8,237 nucleotides of DNA from Deinococcus sp. (GTDB taxonomy: Bacteria > Deinococcota > Deinococci > Deinococcales > Deinococcaceae): positions 1 through 8,237 of the forward strand of contig JAGLBF010000064.1 in the NCBI GenBank assembly GCA_018260375.1, written 5' to 3'. Below, piece by piece: positions 1 to 5,642 of this stretch (position 1 is its first letter; every line of letters starts with the position of its first letter). The notes beneath the pieces are model-generated. The model had not been told where the DNA came from, searched no databases, and saw only the letters and a list, made by a program, of their open reading frames with translations. Made by a program: the position numbers and the translations under genes.

Positions 1-50
<50 letters not shown>

Positions 51-89
51 TAGGCTCGTTACTGTCTCGTCTGAATATTGTACCCGAGG

Positions 90-121
90 AAGCCCTGCAC
101 TATATTGTGTGGGGCTTTTTT
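90..121 (+). terminator. Intrinsic terminator of the 16S rRNA gene
   Basis: An 11-bp stem (90-100 paired with 107-117, including two G-U type pairs) closes a 6-nt TATATT loop. The stem's 3' side runs into six T residues (116-121). This is a classic rho-independent terminator about 40 nt below the 16S 3' end. It indicates that the 16S transcript ends here and that lepA downstream is transcribed separately. Confidence 0.9.
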
Positions 122-139
122 ATTGTTATCACTGCAGCG

Positions 140-184
140 CAGTTTAGCGGCGTGGCGCATCTTGCCAGCCAAGCCGCTAAACTG
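140..184. repeat. Perfect 12-bp inverted repeat just upstream of lepA
   Basis: CAGTTTAGCGGC (140-151) and its exact reverse complement GCCGCTAAACTG (173-184) flank a 21-nt centre. An inner TGGC/GCCA pairing is possible at 153-156 with 164-167 or 168-171. No T-run follows on either strand, so it does not look like a terminator. The right arm contains the putative lepA -10 hexamer and ends 5 nt before the start codon. It could be an operator, a cruciform-prone site, or, if transcribed, a hairpin next to the start codon. Confidence 0.75.
178..183 (+). promoter_or_regulatory. Putative -10 element for leaderless lepA transcription
   Basis: TAAACT fits the TANNNT -10 pattern and lies 6 nt before the lepA ATG, so transcription would begin at or next to the start codon. 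There is no Shine-Dalgarno sequence before this ATG, which supports a leaderless mRNA. No convincing -35 hexamer is present at 16-18 bp spacing. Confidence 0.45.
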
Positions 185-189
185 TAACA

Positions 190-1974
190 ATGCAGATCCG
201 TAATTTTTCTATTATTGCCCATGTGGACCACGGCAAGAGTACCCTTGCTGACCGCATCTTGGAACACCTGGGGGCCATGACCGAGCGGGATAAGCGTGAA
301 CAGACATTGGATACGCTAGAGCTAGAGCGCGAGCGCGGCATCACCATTAAATCCACGCCAGTGCGACTGGACTATGTACAAGACGGTCAGACGTACATTC
401 TCAACCTGATTGACACACCCGGACACGTTGACTTTAACTATGAAGTGTCGCGCAGCTTAGCGGCCTGTGAGGGCGTGCTGCTGCTGGTAGACGCGTCGCA
501 GGGCGTAGAAGCGCAGACCATTGTCAATGCGTACCTGGCGATCGATTCTAACCTAGAGATTATCCCAGTGGTCAACAAGATAGACTTGCCCGCTGCCGAC
601 CCCGAAGGTGCCGCGCAGGAGCTTGAAGAACTGGTGGGTATACCCGCCGAGGGTGCGATTTTTGCCAGTGGCAAGACGGGTGCGGGCGTGCCAGAGATTT
701 TGCAGGCCATTGTGGAGCGCATTCCCCAGCCTGATGGCAACCCTGACGGCCCCCTCAAGGCGCTGGTGTTTGACTCGGTGTTTGACGCTTATCAGGGCGT
801 AATTTTGTTTGTTCGCATTCTTGAGGGCCGCATGCAACCCAAAGACAAAATTATGTTTTTCTCGAATGGCAAGGGCTTTGAGGTAGATAAGGTGGGTACC
901 TTTAGCCCCAGTCTGATAGTTAGTGACAGCTTGTCAGCGGGGGAAGTAGGCTGGGTGGCGGCGGGCGTAAAAGACATCCACGACGCGCAGGTAGGCGATA
1001 CCATTACCGGGCGTGATATGCCCACCACCGAGCCTTTTCCAGGGTTCAAGCCGGCTCAGCCTGTGGTATTTAGTGGGCTTTATCCAACCGATACAGAGGC
1101 CTACCGCAAGCTGCGTGAGGCACTGGAAAAGTTAAAACTGAATGACGCGGCCTTTTCCTTTGAGCCTGAGACTTCAGAGGCGCTGGGTTTTGGCTTTCGC
1201 TGCGGGTTTTTGGGGCTGCTGCACGCCGAGATTATTCAAGAGCGCCTAGAGCGCGAGTACGACCTTGACCTGATCGCCACCGCGCCCGCCGTGGTGTACC
1301 GCATCACCCTCAATAGCGGTGAGGTGTTCGTGACCCAAAACCCGGCTGAATTTCCAACGCGTGACCGCATAGAGCTGATAGAAGAGCCGTACCTTAAGCT
1401 GAGTATTATGCTGCCAGAAGAGCATGTGGGCCCGGTGATGCAACTGCTGCAAGAGCGGCGCGGGTCTATGAGCACCATGAACTATATGGGCAAGCGCGTA
1501 GAGCTGCTGTATGAGGTGCCTTTTGCTGAGATTTTGTATGATTTCCATGACCGGTTGAAATCTATTTCGCGGGGCTATGCCAGCATGGACTATGAAATTA
1601 TTGGCTACCGCCCAGGCGACTTGGTCAAGGTAGATATTTATGTCAATAACGAGATTGTGGACGCGCTGGCGGTTATCGTGCATGAAGACCGTGCCTACGC
1701 CCTGGGGCGCAAAATTGTAGACAAAATGGCAGAAGTGATACCGCGCCAAATGTGGGCCGTACCCGTACAGGCGGCGATTGGCGGTAAGATTATTGCCCGT
1801 GCCACAGTCAAAGCCTACCGCAAAGACGTGCTGGCCAAGTGCTACGGCGGCGACATCAGCCGCAAGAAAAAGCTGCTCAATAAGCAGAAAAAAGGCAAAG
1901 CCCGCATGAAGCAAATAGGCACGGTAGAAGTGCCGCAGGAGGCCTTTTTGGCGGTGCTCAGTACGGATGACTAA
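190..1974 (+). CDS. lepA: Elongation factor 4 (LepA), ribosome-associated GTPase
   Basis: This translational GTPase binds the ribosome in the cytoplasm; in known bacteria it has been linked to back-translocation of tRNAs and to small-subunit biogenesis. The product is 594 aa, full length for the family (about 595-600). GTPase motifs are in order: G1 AHVDHGKS (10-17), switch I RERGITI (47-53), G3 DTPGH with catalytic His79 (75-79), G4 NKID (129-132) and G5 at 160-162, which reads SGK rather than the usual SAK. The EF-G-like domains follow, then the LepA-specific basic C-terminal domain (about 528-594) with RKDVLAKCYGGD and a lysine-rich stretch. The start is the only sensible one, since family members begin MxxRNFSIIAH. 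The gene stands alone: the 16S terminator lies upstream and a gene-free spacer downstream. No intrinsic terminator is visible after the stop. Confidence 0.98.
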   Translation: MQIRNFSIIAHVDHGKSTLADRILEHLGAMTERDKREQTLDTLELERERGITIKSTPVRLDYVQDGQTYILNLIDTPGHVDFNYEVSRSLAACEGVLLLVDASQGVEAQTIVNAYLAIDSNLEIIPVVNKIDLPAADPEGAAQELEELVGIPAEGAIFASGKTGAGVPEILQAIVERIPQPDGNPDGPLKALVFDSVFDAYQGVILFVRILEGRMQPKDKIMFFSNGKGFEVDKVGTFSPSLIVSDSLSAGEVGWVAAGVKDIHDAQVGDTITGRDMPTTEPFPGFKPAQPVVFSGLYPTDTEAYRKLREALEKLKLNDAAFSFEPETSEALGFGFRCGFLGLLHAEIIQERLEREYDLDLIATAPAVVYRITLNSGEVFVTQNPAEFPTRDRIELIEEPYLKLSIMLPEEHVGPVMQLLQERRGSMSTMNYMGKRVELLYEVPFAEILYDFHDRLKSISRGYASMDYEIIGYRPGDLVKVDIYVNNEIVDALAVIVHEDRAYALGRKIVDKMAEVIPRQMWAVPVQAAIGGKIIARATVKAYRKDVLAKCYGGDISRKKKLLNKQKKGKARMKQIGTVEVPQEAFLAVLSTDD

Positions 1975-1993
1975 TGAGTACGGATGACCAATA
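1960..1993 (+). repeat. 17-bp tandem duplication spanning the lepA stop codon
   Basis: Copy 1 (1960-1976, AGTACGGATGACTAATG) and copy 2 (1977-1993, AGTACGGATGACCAATA) match at 15 of 17 positions and abut exactly. Copy 1 encodes the last LepA residues (STDD) and the TAA stop; copy 2 is non-coding. This looks like a slippage or segmental duplication of the gene end. Confidence 0.8.
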
Positions 1994-2203
1994 CGGGTCT
2001 ACGGTAGATTCCAGCACAGCTAGCCAAGCACCGACTGTGCTTGCGTACCAGGGAACCCGTATCTTGTCCTGCTCGCATCTGCTCGGATTGATTCGGAAGT
2101 ACGCCAAATCAATCGGAATCCGTATTAGTTCTGATTTAACTGGATAATGCCGTGCGTGAGCACAAGAACAGCTGCACTCAGGTGCTTGTGACGAAAGCAG
2201 TCA

Positions 2204-2251
2204 GCGGTGTCGCCTGAGCAGGCCGCAGCCCGTTGCTGCTCACAGCACCGC
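2204..2251. repeat. Compound inverted repeat (13 paired bases) upstream of the histidine kinase gene
   Basis: GCGGTG (2204-2209) pairs with CACCGC (2246-2251), and TGAGCAG (2215-2221) pairs with CTGCTCA (2236-2242). The two stems are separated by an asymmetric internal loop of 5 and 3 nt, and the apical loop is 14 nt. The structure ends about 100 nt before the kinase start. If the kinase mRNA starts near its ATG, this hairpin is outside that transcript and would act on DNA or in another RNA. Confidence 0.5.
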
Positions 2252-2336
2252 CCATATGCAAGCCGAATCGCTGCTGGCGAGCGGTTTGGCCTACGCGTTC
2301 AGACATAAATGTGAACTTTTTGTTAGGCGCTGCCGC

Positions 2337-2342
2337 TACACT
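2337..2342 (+). promoter_or_regulatory. Putative -10 element of the histidine kinase/response regulator operon
   Basis: TACACT fits TANNNT and lies 9 nt before the kinase ATG, predicting a leader of only about 0-3 nt. A GGGGG run sits between it and the start codon but is a poor ribosome binding site. No clear -35 hexamer was found at standard spacing. Confidence 0.4.
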
Positions 2343-2351
2343 GGGGGCTAA

Positions 2352-3524
2352 ATGACACGCCTTCACCCTGTTACGCCCAGCGCCAGCGAAGGTGAAGTGA
2401 GTCGCTGGAATACACTGCGCATACAATTTATGAGCGTGGTCTTTGCGCTGACCTTTTTTCCCAATCTGGCGATGACGCTGATGATCACACAGGGCCAGCT
2501 TGACACCGCCCTGTTGCTGTGGACGCTGTTGGTGGGTGCCTTGTGCGCTGGGCTGGGCTATTACTTGTCAGGGCTGCTGTTGCGCCCCCTGTTGCGGCTG
2601 CGATCAGAAGCTGAAGACGGCGACTTTAGCGGTGTACACAGCGATGACCCCGCCGAAGTGCGCGACTTGCGCAGCGCCTTTACCGGCTTACTCGAGCGCC
2701 TCAACACCGAGCAGATGCGGCGCAGTGCATTTATGGCGACGCTGGTACACGACCTCAAAACACCGCTGATTGCCACGGGTCACCTTATTCGCTTGCTGGT
2801 GGGCGAGTCGCTGAGCCGCAGTGAACGTCAGGAAGTCGGTGAACAGATGCTGGGCGAAAATGACCGCTTACTGGCCCTGGTACAGCAGATGGCAGACGCG
2901 CACCGCTTTGAGCGTGAAGACGTGCGCCTCAGCCTTCAGATGGTGGCGGCGTCCCCACTGCTACATCAGATTGAACAGCGCCTGACCGAGCGCGCCGAGC
3001 AGCGCGGCATACGGGTGCAGGTGCTTGGCAGCGCCGAGGTGCTGGCAGACACTGCGGCCCTAGAGCGGGCACTGGGCAACCTCAGTGAAAATGCCCTGCG
3101 CTACGCCCGCAGCCGCATTTATCTGCTGGCGCTGGAACAAGACGGCGAATACTGGCTTGGTGTTGCTGATGACGGCCCCGGATTAAGTCGCCCGCTCAAC
3201 GAACTGGCCCAGCCTTTTAACGCGCAGCCGATGAACATCGGTGGTCAGCAGTACACCGCTGGCACGGCTGGCCTGGGCCTGTTTATTGCCCGCCGCATCG
3301 CCGAAGCACACGGCGGCAGTTTGCAGGCCCGTACAGGTACGCTGGGCGAGGTGCTTCCTGCGCTGTTGCCGCAACTGTTACCCGAATTTTTGCCGCCGCG
3401 CACCGAAACGTGGCTGGCAGGGCTAGGCGCTGAGCCTGACAATCCCGAGCCTGGCAGTCCTGAGTCTGAACGTGCCGAAATCGTCTTTAATATCATCGCT
3501 TTAGTCTTGCCCGCCGCCAGCTAA
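2352..3524 (+). CDS. Membrane sensor histidine kinase (HisKA/HATPase_c)
   Basis: A two-component sensor that should autophosphorylate on His133 and pass the phosphate to the regulator encoded 28 bp downstream. In order (390 aa): a short cytoplasmic N-terminus; two membrane segments (about 24-46 and 52-78) with almost no loop between them, so no extracytoplasmic sensor domain; a HAMP-like linker (about 79-122); an H-box FMATLVHDLKTPL with His133; an N-box LGNLSENALRYA (Asn247); a G1 box DDGPGL (273-278); and a G2 box GTAGLGLFIARRIAEAHGG (304-322). After the G2 box the fold is interrupted by a proline-rich stretch (about 331-374, with the LPALLPQLLPEFLP series) before a hydrophobic strand-like end. 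With so little outside the membrane, the signal may be sensed within the membrane or by a partner. I cannot assign a named deinococcal system or a signal. A shorter start at Met27 (2430) would remove part of the first membrane segment and is less likely. Confidence 0.9.
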   Translation: MTRLHPVTPSASEGEVSRWNTLRIQFMSVVFALTFFPNLAMTLMITQGQLDTALLLWTLLVGALCAGLGYYLSGLLLRPLLRLRSEAEDGDFSGVHSDDPAEVRDLRSAFTGLLERLNTEQMRRSAFMATLVHDLKTPLIATGHLIRLLVGESLSRSERQEVGEQMLGENDRLLALVQQMADAHRFEREDVRLSLQMVAASPLLHQIEQRLTERAEQRGIRVQVLGSAEVLADTAALERALGNLSENALRYARSRIYLLALEQDGEYWLGVADDGPGLSRPLNELAQPFNAQPMNIGGQQYTAGTAGLGLFIARRIAEAHGGSLQARTGTLGEVLPALLPQLLPEFLPPRTETWLAGLGAEPDNPEPGSPESERAEIVFNIIALVLPAAS

Positions 3525-3538
3525 CCCGCTCACCCGCT

Positions 3539-3543
3539 AGGAG
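3539..3543 (+). promoter_or_regulatory. Ribosome binding site of the response regulator
   Basis: AGGAG lies 9 nt before the ATG at 3553 and matches the CCTCC anti-Shine-Dalgarno of the 16S tail in this window. It decides for the 3553 start over the in-frame Met17 codon at 3601, which has no such site. Confidence 0.8.
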
Positions 3544-3552
3544 AACCCCGCC

Positions 3553-4185
3553 ATGAATGTTACCCCTACCAATGCGAGCCCTGCCCACGCGCTTCCTGCT
3601 ATGAAAATAGTCATTGCTGATGACCACCCCCTCTTTCGTATCGGCCTTAAGTATGCCCTGCGCGATCAGGGTTTTGACGTGGTGGGCGAGGCCAGTGACG
3701 GCGTGCAGGCGCTGCGGGCGGTGCAAGAACTCAACCCTGACGTGGCCCTTTTGGATGTCAAAATGCCAGGGATGACGGGCATAGAGGTGTGTGAGCAGCT
3801 TAAAATCAGCAACCCAGACGTTGTCAACGTGCTGATTACCACTTTTAGCGAGCCGGCCATCGTACAAGCGGCACGCTATGCGGGAGCGCGGGGCTACCTG
3901 AGCAAAGAAACACCGCCTGATCAGCTTGCCCGCCAGCTGCGCGACATTCTGGCCCGCCCTGACCTAGACCGCCTGCCCCGCGTAGACGTGCCGCGCCTGA
4001 CGCCCCGCGAGAATGACGTGTTGCCGCTGCTGGCCAAGGGCTTTAGCAACAAAGAAATCGCTCGCCACTTGGGCGTCAGCCCCGACACCATCAAAGACCA
4101 CCTGGCGCGGCTGTATGCCAAGCTAGAAGTCCGTGACCGTACTGAAGCGGTCGGGCAGGCGCGAACGCTTGGGCTGATTGACTAG
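3553..4185 (+). CDS. NarL/FixJ-family response regulator (REC + LuxR-type HTH)
   Basis: A DNA-binding response regulator, the probable output partner of the histidine kinase encoded 28 bp upstream in the same operon. The receiver domain (about 17-133 of 210 aa) has the acidic pair Asp23-Asp24, the phosphoacceptor Asp68 in VALLDVKMPG, the switch threonine at 96/97 and the conserved Lys118. A linker leads to a LuxR-type helix-turn-helix (about 147-208) with LTPREND, the recognition region GFSNKEIARHLGVSPDTIKDH and the KLEVRDRTEAV end. The first 16 residues, before MKIVIADD, are an extra tail not typical of the family, but the good ribosome binding site supports this start. Regulated genes cannot be read from the sequence. 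The stop codon lies inside the first unit of a 14-bp tandem repeat array. Confidence 0.94.
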   Translation: MNVTPTNASPAHALPAMKIVIADDHPLFRIGLKYALRDQGFDVVGEASDGVQALRAVQELNPDVALLDVKMPGMTGIEVCEQLKISNPDVVNVLITTFSEPAIVQAARYAGARGYLSKETPPDQLARQLRDILARPDLDRLPRVDVPRLTPRENDVLPLLAKGFSNKEIARHLGVSPDTIKDHLARLYAKLEVRDRTEAVGQARTLGLID

Positions 4186-4244
4186 AGGTCATGGACTGGG
4201 GCTCATAGAGTAGGGCTCATTGACTGGGGCTTATTGAGTAGGGG
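4175..4244 (+). repeat. Five 14-bp tandem repeats overlapping the response regulator stop
   Basis: Units start at 4175, 4189, 4203, 4217 and 4231: TGATTGACTAGAGG, TCATGGACTGGGGC, TCATAGAGTAGGGC, TCATTGACTGGGGC and TTATTGAGTAGGGG. Units 2 and 4 (GACTGGGGC type) alternate with 3 and 5 (GAGTAGGG type), so there is a 28-bp higher-order period matching at 24 of 28 positions. Unit 1 encodes the final Ile-Asp and the TAG stop of the regulator. The array lies 114-183 bp upstream of the peptidase gene start. It contains no hairpin or T-run. Confidence 0.85.
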
Positions 4245-4344
4245 TCGGAATGCAGCAATGCAGTAGAAATCCCGGGCGTATGACGAGCGGTGGCTTAAAC
4301 ACCCGCATCCGACCTTTAGCCATGCTGATCACATTCTCCTGCCT

Positions 4345-4350
4345 TACAAT
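4345..4350 (+). promoter_or_regulatory. Putative -10 element for leaderless transcription of the peptidase gene
   Basis: TACAAT is a strong -10-like hexamer and ends 7 nt before the ATG at 4358, placing the expected transcription start on the start codon. No Shine-Dalgarno sequence precedes that ATG. A recognisable -35 hexamer is lacking. Confidence 0.55.
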
Positions 4351-4357
4351 GTCTGCC

Positions 4358-5410
4358 ATGCGGCGTTTATTGGTGGTGTGCAGTGTGCTGTCCCTTCTTG
4401 CTTCGGTGGCGGGCGCGTCAAAAGAGAGCAATGCCCAGTCTGAAACAGTGGTGCTAGAGCGTAGCAGCGACTTTACTTTGCCTGCAGGCGTGCAGTGGCA
4501 AGGCGGCGGGGTACAGCTGGCGGCAGGGCAGAACAAGGTCACCCTTAGCGGCAGTATTAGGGGCTTGCGGCCCTTTGACGAGCTGGTACCGTCCTGGAAT
4601 GTGGTAGGCAGCGGCAGTGTAACGCTAGAGGTGCGCCCAGCGGGAGGCCAGCGGTATTTTTCATTCGGCACTTGGAGCGCGGCGGGGCGCAGCAGCATCA
4701 ACCATCAAGCCGACAGCTCAGCAGGGTTGTTGACCGATACCTTGCGCCTCAACAGCCCCGCCACCGCCTTTGACTACCGCCTGACCCTGCGCGGCGGCGC
4801 GACACTTAGGCTGTTGGCCTTTAACACTTCACGCCGCAGCACCCGACTATCGGGCCTAGGGGCAGCAGGAAATCCTGCGCTGTGGGGCAAGGTAATCAAC
4901 GTGCCGCAGCGCTCACAGATGCTGTACCCAGACGGCGGTGAAGCGTGGTGTAGCCCCACCAGCACCTCTATGATTCTGGCCTATTATGGCCTTGACCATA
5001 CCGTTCCCGACACCGCCCGCGCTACCTATGATACGGCGTATGCAGGTACGGGCAACTGGGCCTTTAACGTGGCCTATGCGGGCAACCAGGGCATGCGCGG
5101 CCTGGTTATGCGCCTGCCTAACCTCGCTGAAGCCGAAAAATACCTAGCGGCAGGTATTCCCTTGGGGGTCAGTCTGGGCTGGAAGAAGGGCGAATTGCCG
5201 GGTGCCGCTGTCAGCTACAGTGATGGGCATTTGATGGTGCTGGTGGGCTTTGACAAGCAGGGTGACCCCGTACTCAACGACCCCGCCGCGCCCAGCAATG
5301 CCACCGTGCGCCGCACTTACCCGCGCCGCGCCTTTGAACAACTGTGGCTGTCGCACTCTGGCGGCGTCAGTTATGTGATTACCCGCCCTGGCACAGTGTT
5401 GCCGCACTAG
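4358..5410 (+). CDS. Secreted C39-like cysteine peptidase family protein
   Basis: An exported protein of 350 aa whose C-terminal half is a papain-like C39-type (Peptidase_C39_2-like) domain. A signal peptide is clear (1-20, MRRLLVVCSVLSLLASVAGA, with an Ala-Gly-Ala site). Residues about 30-160 look all-beta, possibly a carbohydrate-binding-like or jelly-roll domain. The peptidase part (about 178-345) has Cys198 in AWCSPTSTSM, His291 in DGHLMVLVGF and Asn307-Asp308 in VLNDPA, which fit the Cys-His-Asn/Asp triad; a Gln at 184 or 187 may form the oxyanion hole. Unlike bacteriocin exporters of the C39 family it has no transporter domains, so cell-wall or extracellular peptide cleavage is the likely role, substrate unknown. 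The open frame extends 36 codons upstream to 4250, but the start at 4358 gives a proper signal peptide and sits just below a -10 hexamer. Confidence 0.85.
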   Translation: MRRLLVVCSVLSLLASVAGASKESNAQSETVVLERSSDFTLPAGVQWQGGGVQLAAGQNKVTLSGSIRGLRPFDELVPSWNVVGSGSVTLEVRPAGGQRYFSFGTWSAAGRSSINHQADSSAGLLTDTLRLNSPATAFDYRLTLRGGATLRLLAFNTSRRSTRLSGLGAAGNPALWGKVINVPQRSQMLYPDGGEAWCSPTSTSMILAYYGLDHTVPDTARATYDTAYAGTGNWAFNVAYAGNQGMRGLVMRLPNLAEAEKYLAAGIPLGVSLGWKKGELPGAAVSYSDGHLMVLVGFDKQGDPVLNDPAAPSNATVRRTYPRRAFEQLWLSHSGGVSYVITRPGTVLPH

Positions 5411-5642
5411 ACAGGGGGAGAGGGTTGCTGCGCGGGCTGAGCGCGAACTTGTTGGTTAGCTGAGCTTGTCGGTTAATAAGGCCGTCTGACGGACTCACCA
5501 CCGAATACGGACTGCACAGTAGCTCAGTACAGGCGTAAAGCTGCATTTCCAAACGTTCAGACGCTTTTTGTACAGTCAGGCGGCTAGGCCTGTCCAGCAA
5601 AATACCCAAGCGCCGCGCCAAAAAGTCCCTAAAGGAGCACCT
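5411..5642. other. Spacer with short direct repeats and a possible promoter
   Basis: No gene is seen. CTTGTTGGTTA (5448-5458) is repeated with one change at 5465-5475, a 17-bp period. CCGTCTGACGG (5482-5492) is a palindrome around a single base. AAAGC (5537-5541) can pair with GCTTT (5563-5567), extended by GTACA (5527-5531) with TGTAC (5569-5573) across an asymmetric bulge. TACAGT (5571-5576) fits a -10 pattern and would give the downstream gene a leader of about 60 nt, but no good -35 was found. No terminator for the peptidase gene is visible. Confidence 0.35.
5631..5637 (+). promoter_or_regulatory. Ribosome binding site of the zinc-ribbon/HEPN-like gene
   Basis: AAAGGAG ends 5 nt before the ATG at 5643. 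It favours this start over the ATG at 5568, 25 codons upstream in the same frame, which has no such site. Confidence 0.8.

Larger units (their letters stand above)
1975..2351. other. Gene-free spacer with several inverted repeats
   Basis: No convincing gene is seen in these 377 bases. Besides the lepA-end duplication it holds four inverted repeats: ATACGGGT (1991-1998) with ACCCGTAT (2055-2062); nested inside it, AGCACAG (2013-2019) with CTGTGCT (2035-2041); GATTGATT with AATCAATC at about 2086-2118; and the compound hairpin at 2204-2251. None is followed by a T-run, so no intrinsic terminator for lepA can be named. The open frame on the minus strand across 2178-2426 overlaps the kinase start and has no recognisable features. 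A small structured RNA or a decayed mobile element is possible but unproven. Confidence 0.55.

Noticed and set aside
1246..1914. 222-aa open frame on the minus strand inside lepA
   Set aside because: It lies wholly antisense to a certain gene, has no ribosome binding site or recognisable motif, and is explained by lepA codon bias.
2178..2426. 82-aa open frame on the minus strand in the spacer before the kinase
   Set aside because: It overlaps the kinase start, has no ribosome binding site that I can see and shows no domain.
4250..4357. Upstream ATG extending the peptidase by 36 residues
   Set aside because: The extension would bury the signal peptide and would contain the -10 hexamer; its start abuts the repeat array without a ribosome binding site.
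4231..4701. 156-aa open frame on the minus strand over the tandem repeats and the peptidase start
   Set aside because: It overlaps the signal-peptide region of a supported gene, its composition is low-complexity, and no motif is seen.
5568..5642. Upstream ATG extending the zinc-ribbon protein by 25 residues
   Set aside because: It has no ribosome binding site, whereas AAAGGAG stands 5 nt before the ATG at 5643, and the zinc ribbon begins right after that start.
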